A stretch of 64,000 nt of DNA from Promethearchaeota archaeon (lineage in GTDB: Archaea > Asgardarchaeota > Lokiarchaeia > Sigyniarchaeales > SOKP01). A model generated the notes under the pieces. It saw only the letters and a program-made list of their open reading frames with translations, did not search any database and was not told the origin of the DNA. Each line of letters opens with the position of its first letter. The first letter of the stretch is position 1. The position numbers and the translations under genes were made by a program. Below are positions 28,584 through 38,904 of the stretch, piece by piece. Location of the stretch: the NCBI GenBank assembly GCA_016839745.1, contig JAEOTS010000152.1, forward strand, positions 1 through 64,000, read 5' to 3'.

Positions 28584-29837
28584 TTGAAAATGAGTAAAGA
28601 AATTTATGATGTAATACCTGAAGACGCCGATAATAACTTTCTTCCATATTTTTCAGATAAAGAAATGGCTCAACGTCACACAAATGTCCGAAAGGAAATG
28701 AAGGAAAGAGGAATAGATGTACTTTTAGTATATGGGCATGTAGGGGTTGGAAGTAGTCCTGGTCAGATACATCTTCAGTATCTCACCCGTTTTGCGAATG
28801 TTTTTGAAACGTATCTTACTGTTCCAGTAGAGGGTGAACCTACAATGTTTATTAATTTAGATTATCATTGCGTAAACGCAGCTACCATTTCCTATATCAA
28901 AGACATAAAAGATGGAGACACTTTGCCTAATGCGATTCAAAAAATCAAAGATCTTGGATACGAACGAGGAACGATTGGACTTGTTGGCCCTGGAGGAGCT
29001 CAATTTGGTGATATCACCTTATTCACTGAACAACGTCAGGTTGTAGATAAAAGTTTACCGGATGCAAAAATTGTCAGTGCTAATCCTTGGCTTCAAGAAC
29101 TTCAACTTATTAAAAGCGAAGAAGAAATTGCACTCCTTAGGCGGGCAGGAGCTTTAACAGATCTTGCTCAAGAAGAGTCTTTTCAATTGACCCGTCCCGG
29201 AATCAAACACAAAGACTTACAACGAGCAATGAATTTGACAGCTGTTCGTCATTATGGAACATTTCCATTCGGTCATGTCAGTTCCTTCTCAATGGAAAAT
29301 CCTGAATATTATTATCCTACGCCTTATTCAACAGGTAAACGAGTGAGAGTAGGTGATTTCCTAATGTCAGAATTTTGTTTGGGATACGGTAATTATTGGG
29401 GAAAGCTCTGGGGATCTTGGTTTGTTGGTGATCCAACACCTGAATATGAAAAACTTTTTAATGTTGCAGCCGTTGTTCACGATAATTTAGTTTCCGAGCT
29501 AAAACCAGGAATGAAAGGAAAAGACATAGATGTTTTTCTTAAACCAATTTACGATGCTGGATTTGAACAAGTACCAAGTTTATTGATTGCTGGTTGGTGT
29601 TTTATGATGCAGCCACCGTTAGCAGGTGCAGCGCCAGGTACTCGTACCACATTCTTTTCAAACATGTATCATGATTTTGAGTTTAAGCCGGGTCACACTG
29701 TTACTTTACACATTTGGGTTAGGATTCCCAATACAAAGAAAGGTATATGGGTAGGTTCTTCTGGGGTCTTCACAAAAAATGGTTATGAGAACTTTAATAA
29801 ATATCCCGTCAGCGAACTACGTATAGTTCCAATTTAG
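28584..29837 (+). CDS. M24 family metallopeptidase (Xaa-Pro aminopeptidase/creatinase-like)
   Basis: Creatinase N-terminal domain plus pita-bread region: LIKSEEEIALLRRAGALTDLAQEESFQLTRPGIKHKDLQRAM; VGDFLMSEFCLGYGNYWGKLWGSWFVGDPTPEYEKLFN; LKPGMKGKDID. Confidence 0.85.
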   Translation: MKMSKEIYDVIPEDADNNFLPYFSDKEMAQRHTNVRKEMKERGIDVLLVYGHVGVGSSPGQIHLQYLTRFANVFETYLTVPVEGEPTMFINLDYHCVNAATISYIKDIKDGDTLPNAIQKIKDLGYERGTIGLVGPGGAQFGDITLFTEQRQVVDKSLPDAKIVSANPWLQELQLIKSEEEIALLRRAGALTDLAQEESFQLTRPGIKHKDLQRAMNLTAVRHYGTFPFGHVSSFSMENPEYYYPTPYSTGKRVRVGDFLMSEFCLGYGNYWGKLWGSWFVGDPTPEYEKLFNVAAVVHDNLVSELKPGMKGKDIDVFLKPIYDAGFEQVPSLLIAGWCFMMQPPLAGAAPGTRTTFFSNMYHDFEFKPGHTVTLHIWVRIPNTKKGIWVGSSGVFTKNGYENFNKYPVSELRIVPI

Positions 29838-29909
29838 ATGTAGTTATAATTCATCCTGATAAAATTCAGTTGAATGTATAGACGAGAATTTCATCTAAAT
29901 ACAGGATTC

Positions 29910-29922
29910 TTTTTTTTTTTTT
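29910..29922 (+). terminator. Poly-T run downstream of the M24 peptidase
   Basis: Run of 13 T after the stop, typical of archaeal T-rich termination. Confidence 0.4.
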
Positions 29923-30000
29923 AAATCTATCAATAATATTGATATAAAAAAGAAGAATAATTCTCTCTATTATTAGAACAAAGAATTGCTATAATGTAAT

Positions 30001-30012
30001 AAAAAAAAAAAA
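30001..30012 (-). terminator. Poly-T run (minus strand) downstream of the substrate-binding protein gene
   Basis: Run of 12 A on plus strand just past the SBP stop. Confidence 0.4.
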
Positions 30013-30033
30013 TTAAATTTCTTAATTAAAAAG

Positions 30034-32142
30034 TTACTTTCTCCTTCTCATCATTACATAAATAATTCCGACAGTTGTAACAGCTAATGTGATAAACATC
30101 GAATATCCAGGTATTTCAGGTATGGGCGCCGACCATCCTACCCACTTTATATGGGTAAGATCTCCAACAATCGTTGGCATTCCATGATAGAACTCAAATT
30201 CACGTACTTCCCATTCTCTCCTATAAACGTATCCAAATTTACCATGACCTATCCACATCCATGGGTACTGGTAGTTTTGTAGTGTAAGCCCTATATTATC
30301 ATATAATCCCTGTCTTGTAATGCTGTCTGAAAAATAGATCTGATCTATCCAGTCTGTGACATTATCAAGATAACTGAAAGCTAAGTTGTACCATACCGTA
30401 AAGGGTCCTGGATACTTGAAGTACGCATTAATGTGTGCGTGACCTATATCATTCGGTGCTATAGCCCACGTCGATCCCCATATTTGTGCAGTCATCGCGC
30501 CTCCTCCCAATATATGTGGCCAGACAGAAGGTAATTCATGAGAAGCATCGTCATAATAAGCCATTCCAATATTTGCTAGAGCTGTTCCCATATAATCTTC
30601 AAGAACCCCTTGAACCGAAGTTGTATCCCAATAGAAATCAACCGTGTATATAGGATTTGAATTTGCAACATCAATCCAATCTTGATCTGGACTATTTTCA
30701 TCAAGATTTCTGGACGGGTCAGCGCATTCAGCTGGATATTGAGCAAGTATAGCCTCCCGTGCTATGGTAAGATTTAAATATGGCATAGGAATGCTTGGGT
30801 TAGCATAGAGGTGGTCGTTACCAAGAAAACTATTCATACGCGTCGCACGTCCATTATAAGCTGTCTGCAAAAATCCTTCATAGTCGAATGCGTATGAGAC
30901 TGCTTTTCGGAGTAAGCGAGGGATTCCATTGGTGGTGGTGACATTCACCCAGTATGTCTCATTAACGCAATTCAATATAAGACAGAGTGGATAATCTCCA
31001 ATCGGGTTTGTATAATATGTCACATCAGCTTGGGCGATAACTTCGTCATAAACAAAATTAAAGCCACTGACGTCGGGAGAAAAATCTATTGCACCAGTCT
31101 TCATAGCTAAATTACGTGCTGCCGTACCATCTGCATCAGCAGTAAATATAACAAATTGTACTTCATCAATCTGGAACCAATCGAGAGCTTCAAGATAATC
31201 TTTATTCCAATAATTCTCATTTTTCGTCATTAAGCCTCCCGGTGTCGGTCCTGTGGTCGTCCAATGATCAAATATATATGGCCCCGTTCCAACCAAGTGC
31301 TTGAAGGTTTCATCCTGAGGAAAGGAGGGATTTTCTCCAAAACCATAAATTGGCGCATCCCAATAGTTCGCATAAGACTCCATCGATATCATCAAAATAT
31401 AATGTTGAGGATTACCTGCTAAAATCTCCCAGGCTGAAAAAGAAGCCCAATCATTATAGTTGATTTTAATTGTTCCCCCTCCATTAGGTCCTCCCGCATC
31501 TAAAATAGTTACATTCTTAATTTTAGGAAAAGTACCGTTTAGTTGAGGAATAGTTGCAACCATGCCATTATAGGAAGGCATTTGGCCAATATAAGATGAA
31601 AAGTTCCAACTTTGAGTATAAAAAGGGAGATAGTCACTCGCATCTTCCCAAAAATCACCTAGATATTTAGTATTACCGTTTCCTGTTAAATTACCCGAAA
31701 CTATCATTATTCGATCCAGATTCCACTTTGCTGCCGTGGCGTTCCATGCTGAGCCATCGTGGAAGGTTACATTTTCTCGCAACGTTAAAGTAGTCGACTT
31801 AATACCTCCGCTATTGAAAAATCCTTTTGAATTATTTTCTACTGGCCAATATTCGAATGCCCAATTGGTTGCGAGGCAAGGTTGTAATTCAGAGAGATTG
31901 CCATTCCAATAAGCAGGATATGTTACAAAACCCTCTAGGGAAGGGAAACGGGCCGAATCAGCTGTAGATGCGAGACGAATGGCTGGGTCCCAATCTCCCC
32001 CTAAAGGATTAGTTTGGAGACCGTACTTAAAGACCAATGGATCTGCTTGAGCGGATTTAGGTTCTGCCATAACTGGGAAAAATGGTATAACGAAAGAACT
32101 TAAGAATAATATCAAGACTAAAATTTTTGTAAATCTTCTCAT
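30034..32142 (-). CDS. ABC transporter substrate-binding protein, family 5 (peptide/nickel), membrane-anchored
   Basis: Signal peptide MRRFTKILVLILFLSSFVIPFFPVMA; SBP_bac_5-like FHDGSAWNATAAKWNLDRI, GTGPYIFDHW, ENYWNK; C-terminal IPGYSMFITLAVTTVGIIYVMMRRRK anchor. Confidence 0.92.
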   Translation of the reverse strand: MRRFTKILVLILFLSSFVIPFFPVMAEPKSAQADPLVFKYGLQTNPLGGDWDPAIRLASTADSARFPSLEGFVTYPAYWNGNLSELQPCLATNWAFEYWPVENNSKGFFNSGGIKSTTLTLRENVTFHDGSAWNATAAKWNLDRIMIVSGNLTGNGNTKYLGDFWEDASDYLPFYTQSWNFSSYIGQMPSYNGMVATIPQLNGTFPKIKNVTILDAGGPNGGGTIKINYNDWASFSAWEILAGNPQHYILMISMESYANYWDAPIYGFGENPSFPQDETFKHLVGTGPYIFDHWTTTGPTPGGLMTKNENYWNKDYLEALDWFQIDEVQFVIFTADADGTAARNLAMKTGAIDFSPDVSGFNFVYDEVIAQADVTYYTNPIGDYPLCLILNCVNETYWVNVTTTNGIPRLLRKAVSYAFDYEGFLQTAYNGRATRMNSFLGNDHLYANPSIPMPYLNLTIAREAILAQYPAECADPSRNLDENSPDQDWIDVANSNPIYTVDFYWDTTSVQGVLEDYMGTALANIGMAYYDDASHELPSVWPHILGGGAMTAQIWGSTWAIAPNDIGHAHINAYFKYPGPFTVWYNLAFSYLDNVTDWIDQIYFSDSITRQGLYDNIGLTLQNYQYPWMWIGHGKFGYVYRREWEVREFEFYHGMPTIVGDLTHIKWVGWSAPIPEIPGYSMFITLAVTTVGIIYVMMRRRK

Positions 32143-32188
32143 TTTTATTCTTTCCGTTGTTTTTTGTTAGATTTTTTTTTTAATATAC

Positions 32189-32238
32189 AGTATGAATTAA
32201 ACATACTTAGATTAACATACGATACGAGAGTATTTAAA
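32189..32238 (-). promoter_or_regulatory. Promoter/operator of the SBP gene, near-identical to 28470-28519
   Basis: Minus strand reads TTTAAATACTCTCGTATCGTATGTTAATCTAAGTATGTTTAATTCATACT. Confidence 0.7.
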
Positions 32239-32531
32239 CTTTTCATAATTGTTTCTTTTTCAATTTTTTTGCTATTTCATAACCGAATTTAAATGATTGA
32301 AGTGATTTAAAGTGTGAGAATGCATAACTATTACTTGTTCAAGCCGTCCAGAAAATTTGCATATTTTTGTTATACTCATATATGATATATTTGATGCTAA
32401 AATTGATATGAAAACATTATCAACATTAATATAAACTGTATATTTATATAAAATATAAAATAATAATTTAATAATAATACTAAACAATTTAATTAAACAA
32501 TTTAAAATAGAATGACAAAGGTGAATTAGGT

Positions 32532-33803
32532 TTGAAAGAAGTGTGGTTAGTGGACTACGCTCGGACTGCGTTTTCTAGATCTAGACCAACCCAACCCGAA
32601 AGGGATGTATTTGGAGAGATTAGGGGAGATGCATTACTAGCTGAGTTATTAATGAAATTTTTTGACGGTAGATTGGCAGATAAAGGAATAGAAAGAAAAG
32701 ATATGGGGGAAGTATCAATCGGAGTCGCCGCTGGTGTATTAGAAAATTGGACATATGGCGGACGAATTCCGTTATTTTTAGCGGGGTTTCCATTTGAAGT
32801 TCCTTCTTTCTTTATAGATCGACAATGTGGTTCAGCAGGTAGTGGTATGCATGTTGGCATTATGGAAATTATGACTGGACAGATTAAGACCGCATTAGCA
32901 ACGGGTTTTGAACACATGACTCGCGTGAGAGGTAAAGGGACAGATCCCAATATATCGTCGGCTAATAAAAAAAGTATATTTTACAGACCCGAATTAGATT
33001 TGCAAACGACCTTTAACATGCTACAAACGGCACAGAAGCTATATGAGGAAGAAGTACCTACATTTACTAAAGAAGATCTAGACAAGTTTGGTGTAAGAAG
33101 TCATAATCTTGCTGTTAAAAGTCACGAAGATGGCTTTTTCAAAGGTGAGATAATACCCATTGAAGGACACGCTCCAGGAAATGTCGAAGAGAAAATGATT
33201 ATCGATAGGGACATGAATGCCCGAAAATCTACTCTAGAAGCTGTTTCTCAGTTGCGTCGAATATCACAACCTTTTTTCCTCGAAAAAAATGGGGGAAAAG
33301 AAGGGTATGTAAAAAGAGAAGGTACTGAGGAGGGCGTGATCACTGCCGGAAATTCATCTCCACTAAACGCTGGAGCTACAGCAGCAGTACTTATGGAAGC
33401 AGAAGAAGCGAAGAAAAGAGGAATAGAACCCCTAGCAAGAATCGTATCCATTGGATGGGCTGGCGTAGATCCTACCGTAATGGGAAGAGGTCCGGTTCCA
33501 GCTACTCAAAAAGCATTACAATATGCGAATCTTTCTGCTGAGGATATCGATTATTGGGAGATAAATGAGGCGTTTTGCATAGTTGCACTAAATTGTATGG
33601 ATAAATTTAACCTTCCTGAAGAGAAAGTAAATGTCATGGGAGGTTCGACCGCTATAGGGCATCCATTGGGCTCCACAATGATACGATTAACCGGTACCGT
33701 AGCAAGGATACTGAAAGAAAAGAAAGCGAAATACGGTATTGCTAACGCATGCGTGGGAGGAGGACAAGGGGTAGCAACTATTATCGAAAATCTCGATGCT
33801 TAA
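32532..33803 (+). CDS. Acetyl-CoA C-acyltransferase (thiolase), paralog 2; TTG start
   Basis: Nearly collinear with 19945..21222 (VWLVDYARTAFSRSRPTQPERDVFGEIRGD...NACVGGGQGVATIIENLDA). Confidence 0.95.
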   Translation: MKEVWLVDYARTAFSRSRPTQPERDVFGEIRGDALLAELLMKFFDGRLADKGIERKDMGEVSIGVAAGVLENWTYGGRIPLFLAGFPFEVPSFFIDRQCGSAGSGMHVGIMEIMTGQIKTALATGFEHMTRVRGKGTDPNISSANKKSIFYRPELDLQTTFNMLQTAQKLYEEEVPTFTKEDLDKFGVRSHNLAVKSHEDGFFKGEIIPIEGHAPGNVEEKMIIDRDMNARKSTLEAVSQLRRISQPFFLEKNGGKEGYVKREGTEEGVITAGNSSPLNAGATAAVLMEAEEAKKRGIEPLARIVSIGWAGVDPTVMGRGPVPATQKALQYANLSAEDIDYWEINEAFCIVALNCMDKFNLPEEKVNVMGGSTAIGHPLGSTMIRLTGTVARILKEKKAKYGIANACVGGGQGVATIIENLDA

Positions 33804-34010
33804 AATATATCTCAAAGAATCAATACAAGAAATATTTTAGTATCATTTATTTTTCTTTTTCTTTTCATAATGTTCTTCATTAGCGTATATTTGGAAGAAT
33901 ATATTCATTGAACAATTAGCCAAACTATCACATTTATCTAAAAAAAGTAAAAAAATGTTAAATATGGAGATTCTATTTTTAATAAAATAAAATTGAAATA
34001 TGCATTAATT

Positions 34011-35072
34011 TTACTTTATGTAACCTGCGGCTGTTTTCAATCTCTTTTCGGCATCTTGAACAATTTCTTCAATAATATTTCTGACTTTTTTCACTTGTTG
34101 GATTATACCAATACTTTGGCCCAATAAAACAGCACCAGAGTTAATGTCGCCTGTATAAGCTGCTTCGTATGCTTTTCCTTCAGCAATTATATCTTCTTGA
34201 GTCATTTGCGCTTCTTCGGCCATTTTTTGTTGTTTGTCCGTTACGAGTCCGTGATGTAGCGAGTATTCGTTCTTCCATAGCCGAATTGGTCCAAGCGCTC
34301 CGGTTGCTAAAATAGTATCTTGAGCATTAGCAGTAGGTGGTACTGATTTATATTCCTTGGAAAATTCGCTTTCTTCCGATGCAATAAATCGTGAACCCAT
34401 AGCAACAGCACCTGCACCTAACGATAAAGCAGCGGCAAGACCTTCACCAGTAGCAAAACCACCACAAGCAATTACTGGAAGATCTGGGTGCTTTTTCATT
34501 ACTTGTTGGAGTAATACTAGCGTGCTAACCTTTTCATAGGATTGATGTCCCCCGCCCTCGGTTCCTGTAACGACGACACCATCGACACCAGAGGCCGCAC
34601 ACTTATCTACTAGCCATAAAGCTGGACCAACATGGAAATGTTTTATTTGAGATCCACTTTCTTTTAACTTCAAATACGCTTTAGATTGCGGCAAAGTTTT
34701 TGAGGAACCCGCGCTGGTGATAGCATAAACGCACTGCTCTTTCAATTTTGGATTTTCCATTATAAATTTAGGAATTTGCTTTACCAAAATTGGTGCATCA
34801 GCTTCTCTTCTGGAAGTTCTTATGTTAAATCCAAATGGTTTATCCGTATGCTCAACAACTTCCAACATGTTATCTTTTAAAATTTGAACGGGATTCTTTC
34901 CGGCCATGTAATCGCTTACTAGAGCAGAATGGCTCAGTACGCCTAAACCTCCAGCTTCAGAAACTGCGATTGTTAATTGGGTTGTATAAAAAGGTCCCAT
35001 CGGGGCTGCGATGATGGGATGTTTAATCCCTAACATTTTAGTAATATTCGTTTCTAAAACCATATTATTCAC
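34011..35072 (-). CDS. Nitronate monooxygenase-like protein (third paralog)
   Basis: IKHPIIAAPMGPFYTTQLTIAVSEAGGLGVLSHSA; VTGTEGGGHQSYEKVSTLVLLQQV; LPVIACGGFATGEGLAAALSLGAGAVAMGSRFIASEES. Confidence 0.9.
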   Translation of the reverse strand: MNNMVLETNITKMLGIKHPIIAAPMGPFYTTQLTIAVSEAGGLGVLSHSALVSDYMAGKNPVQILKDNMLEVVEHTDKPFGFNIRTSRREADAPILVKQIPKFIMENPKLKEQCVYAITSAGSSKTLPQSKAYLKLKESGSQIKHFHVGPALWLVDKCAASGVDGVVVTGTEGGGHQSYEKVSTLVLLQQVMKKHPDLPVIACGGFATGEGLAAALSLGAGAVAMGSRFIASEESEFSKEYKSVPPTANAQDTILATGALGPIRLWKNEYSLHHGLVTDKQQKMAEEAQMTQEDIIAEGKAYEAAYTGDINSGAVLLGQSIGIIQQVKKVRNIIEEIVQDAEKRLKTAAGYIK

Positions 35073-35156
35073 ATTATTAGTTTTTTAGTTTTTAGTTAGT
35101 GATACAAATAAAAGAAGATTAATAAAATTTTACAGCTGAAGAAAAAGGAGTTCGAT

Positions 35157-37658
35157 TTACATCGAATGCGATTCTCTAGCAATTATCTCGTCTTGTAACT
35201 CTTTTCCGATGGCGTTAAAGTAAGCGTTATAGCCCGTAATTCGCACTAAGAGATTAGTATAATTTTCGGGATGCTTTTGAGCATCTTTTAGCATATCTAC
35301 ATCAAGCATGTTGACTTGTAAGCAAGTTCCTCCGTTTTCAATATATCCTCGTAAATATGATTTGAATTTTTCTTTGTGTTCTGGATTCTTAAGAATTGCT
35401 GGATTGAATGTAATCGTATGGCTTGCTCCGTTAGGTAAAAAGTTAATATATTCACCATCTTCTGTTTTTCCTCCTAAAGCAATACCCACCGAATTAGTAA
35501 CTGCGGTAGGGCCTTTTAGGTCTACTCCATTTGAAGGACAAATTGCGTTAGAGAGGAAAGTCCCCATATTTCGGCCATTTGGAGTAGCTATTGTCAAACT
35601 GGCGTCAGCTCCAGCCCAATAGTTCCAGGAAAGCATGCCAGGTCGAAATTGAAAATCGGTAGGAGTTTTATATTTCCATGTTTCGTCAGCCCACACTTCC
35701 ATAACTTTTTGAGCTAACTCATCAGCGCTATCGACATCGTTTCCGTATTTAGGCGCTCGATTTTTTAAGATTGTTTGAATCACAGCGTATTCTTCTCCTT
35801 CAAAATCGTTAATCAAGGCATCTTTAATGTGAGATATGGTGTATTTCTTATCGTCGTAAACAAATTTTTTAATTGCCAATAAAGAATCGACGGTAGTAGC
35901 AAAACCAACGCCCTCAACTGTTATAAATCTTAACTCAGGCCCACCACATCTAATATCTAATCCTCTTTCAGCGCACCCTCGAACTAAAGACGACAAATAT
36001 GGTGTAGGCATATATTCAGCTCTAATTGATTCAGTTAAATTATATATATCTACAGTGTATTTAATGAGAAATTGTACTTGTTTTTTCCAGGCATTCCAAA
36101 ATTCCTCCCAAGTTTTAAATTTCTCAGGATTACCAGTTTTCGGCCCAATTTGTTCACCTTTCTTTGTAGCAACATCATTACCGGGCATATTCTTCCCGTT
36201 CCATAGAATCAATTCAAGACTCTTTGTTAAGTTTGGATTACAATTCACTGTACCAGATCTATCGTTTCCCTGCATTGTGTTTTCTAAGCATCCAACGCAA
36301 GCATAATCCCAAGCATCTTCTGGAGATATACCTTCCGCAATCATACCTGCGATACTTCTCTCGTCGAAATTTATAAGAAATGGGGCTCCTTGCGAACGGG
36401 AGATCATATCAACTATGATATTTAACAATTTCTCGGGAGATTTTCTATGTAGTCTAACATTCGGCTTTGGTTCTAAGATAGGAGACCATTCGTCAATGAC
36501 TTCCAAAATAGTATAGGTCAATTCGTTAGTCAAATCTTCGCCGTTAGGCCCACAACCACTAAGAGTCATCAATTGTCCAAACCCTGAAGTAATACCCTGC
36601 TTTCCTACTTTGATTAGGGCGTCATAAGCAGTATTGCAATGAAACCAGAAACTTCCTATAATATCTTTAGCAAATTCTTTTGAGATGTTTTTTTCGTCAA
36701 TTACATCTTTTTTATATAAATCCCAGAGGTGTTGATCAGTTCGACCAAATGATGTACCCGGACCAGGGTAAGATTCTTCTGCCATTATTAGCATGTGAGT
36801 TACCCATATCGCTTGAAGCCCTTGCCAAAAAGTCTCAGCGGGCTCCCATGGAACTTTTTCGAGGTTTTTAGCCATCTGTTCTAATTCTTTTACTCTTTCA
36901 GACGAGTTTGCTGTTTCTTTAAGTCTTCTACATTCTTCAGCGTATTTTTGAGCGAATTTTCTTGGTATCTCCGAAGCTTCTAACATGGCTCTTAATTCTT
37001 GGCCTTTAGAACCCTTTTTTTCTCGTTCTGATAATTGTTTGTATTGAGCCTTTATTTTTTCATGTATGAACTTGAATCCTTTTGTGATTATGGTTTCGTG
37101 ATCCGGGATAAGGTGTCCTCCCGTTGCCCCGGTATTTCCAAAACCAGATTTATGAAATTTGTAAAATTTATGTCTAGTTTTCAGATTTTCCTTCCAATAT
37201 TTATTGGTCTCTGTTTCGTTTAAACAATCGCTCAATTGAGTGTTAAACCTACCACCAGCAATTAAATCGTTTTCAGATATGATCTCGTGAGGTACATAAT
37301 CGAGCATGACCGTCTCAAAAAATTTTATCTTGCGTTCTGGTAAAGACAATTCCCAGAAACCGTCAGGTAATGATACTGTAATAGCTACAGATCTCAAACA
37401 CCCCTCAAAAACACCCTTACCCTTATTACCTATGTAAAAGTGAACCTCAGGAGTGACATAGTAATCAAATTCGCACCAAATTATATCCCAATCTGTGCCA
37501 GTAGTGAAAGACATGAATTCGTTATTCCACTCTCGTTTAACTCCTTTGAAGTAATAATCCCTTAACCATTTAGATCTTTTGGAAAAATGGTGAGGTTCAG
37601 CAATGTTATATCTTGGTTCTTCTTTCTTAGTTTCTGTTCTATGTTTAGAATCGCTCAT
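35157..37658 (-). CDS. Glycyl radical enzyme, arylacetate-decarboxylase-like (subfamily tentative)
   Basis: Active-site Cys loop ACVGCLENTMQGNDRSGTVNCNPN; C-terminal glycyl radical motif LVRITGYNAYFNAIGKELQDEIIARESH. Confidence 0.93.
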   Translation of the reverse strand: MSDSKHRTETKKEEPRYNIAEPHHFSKRSKWLRDYYFKGVKREWNNEFMSFTTGTDWDIIWCEFDYYVTPEVHFYIGNKGKGVFEGCLRSVAITVSLPDGFWELSLPERKIKFFETVMLDYVPHEIISENDLIAGGRFNTQLSDCLNETETNKYWKENLKTRHKFYKFHKSGFGNTGATGGHLIPDHETIITKGFKFIHEKIKAQYKQLSEREKKGSKGQELRAMLEASEIPRKFAQKYAEECRRLKETANSSERVKELEQMAKNLEKVPWEPAETFWQGLQAIWVTHMLIMAEESYPGPGTSFGRTDQHLWDLYKKDVIDEKNISKEFAKDIIGSFWFHCNTAYDALIKVGKQGITSGFGQLMTLSGCGPNGEDLTNELTYTILEVIDEWSPILEPKPNVRLHRKSPEKLLNIIVDMISRSQGAPFLINFDERSIAGMIAEGISPEDAWDYACVGCLENTMQGNDRSGTVNCNPNLTKSLELILWNGKNMPGNDVATKKGEQIGPKTGNPEKFKTWEEFWNAWKKQVQFLIKYTVDIYNLTESIRAEYMPTPYLSSLVRGCAERGLDIRCGGPELRFITVEGVGFATTVDSLLAIKKFVYDDKKYTISHIKDALINDFEGEEYAVIQTILKNRAPKYGNDVDSADELAQKVMEVWADETWKYKTPTDFQFRPGMLSWNYWAGADASLTIATPNGRNMGTFLSNAICPSNGVDLKGPTAVTNSVGIALGGKTEDGEYINFLPNGASHTITFNPAILKNPEHKEKFKSYLRGYIENGGTCLQVNMLDVDMLKDAQKHPENYTNLLVRITGYNAYFNAIGKELQDEIIARESHSM

Positions 37659-37898
37659 TTATATTAGCTCCCCATTATTCTTATTTTAAATTAGAAATAA
37701 AGGAAATATTTTATTAAATTTAAGTATGAATCAATAATAAATATTCGAATTATTTCATATAATTTTAGTTTTTAATTATTTACTAGAGCGGAGAAATTGA
37801 TTTAAAGTAATTTATAAAAGATTGAAAAAAAATTTAAGTTATTATTCTGATTATTATGTGTAATTTTGATTCGAGTTACAAAATAATGGAGATATATC

Positions 37899-38843
37899 TT
37901 GTCTGATAAAAATGACTTTGAACTAGTAATTATTGGTGGTGGACCCGCGGGATTAACAGCTGCAATTTATGGGGGGAGAATGGGTTTAAAGACTGCTCTT
38001 TTTGAAGGTAAGGCATTTGGAGGTCTCGCTGGAACAGCTCCCAAAATTGAAAACTATCCCGGATTTGAGAGCATCAACGGACTTGAATTAACTGAAAAGA
38101 TGAGGAAACAAGCTGAAATATATGGAACAACCTTTTTTTATAATGAAGTCTCAGCAATCAATCCGAAAGAACTGACTGTAACTACAAGTAAAGGGGAAAC
38201 GAGAGCAAAATCTATAATTATTGCAACGGGTTCAAAACATCTTTCACTTGGGTTGCCTAATGAATATCAATTAATAGGTAACGGGATATCCTACTGTGCA
38301 ACTTGTGACGGTCCACTTTTTAGAGATCAAGTAGTAGCTACGGTTGGCGGTAGCAATGCCGCAGGTCTAGAAGTAATTTATCTTTCTGGCGTTGCAAAAA
38401 AAGTTTACCTTATTCATAGACGGCACTGTTTGCGAGCAGAAGCATGTATTGTAGATGAGGTTGATTCATTACCGAATGTTGTACCAATGTACAATTGCAC
38501 TATCGAGGAAGCTATACCTAAAGATGACAAATTAGGAGAAATAAAAGTTAAAAATATTGAAACTGGCGAAATAACAAGTATAAATGTGAATGCTCTTTTT
38601 ATTGCGATAGGAGTTGAGCCACAGAGTGAATTAGCAAAAAACTCAGGGATTGAACTTGATAAGGATAACAATATTAAAGTTGATAAAAATCAAGAAACTA
38701 ATTTTCCAGGTATATATGCAGCGGGAGACGTAACTGGTGGAATACGGCAGGTAACCACTGCTACTGGTGAAGGAACCACTGCAGCTATGAATGCGTATCT
38801 TTTCATCAAACAAGGTTGGTATGGAGATGGGTTGAAGAAATAA
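37899..38843 (+). CDS. trxB: Thioredoxin reductase; TTG start
   Basis: VIIGGGPAGLTAAIYGGRMGLK; ISYCATCDGPLF redox CxxC; GIYAAGDVTGGIRQVTTATGEGTTAA. Confidence 0.95.
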   Translation: MSDKNDFELVIIGGGPAGLTAAIYGGRMGLKTALFEGKAFGGLAGTAPKIENYPGFESINGLELTEKMRKQAEIYGTTFFYNEVSAINPKELTVTTSKGETRAKSIIIATGSKHLSLGLPNEYQLIGNGISYCATCDGPLFRDQVVATVGGSNAAGLEVIYLSGVAKKVYLIHRRHCLRAEACIVDEVDSLPNVVPMYNCTIEEAIPKDDKLGEIKVKNIETGEITSINVNALFIAIGVEPQSELAKNSGIELDKDNNIKVDKNQETNFPGIYAAGDVTGGIRQVTTATGEGTTAAMNAYLFIKQGWYGDGLKK

Positions 38844-38904
38844 ATAAGGCAACTCATTATTTTACATATTACCTAGATATTACACTCTATTTTGTAATAT
38901 CACG

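Noticed and set aside
32272-32487. 71-aa minus-strand ORF between SBP and thiolase 2
   Set aside because: AT-rich low-complexity translation, no motif, lies in a divergent promoter region; probably chance.
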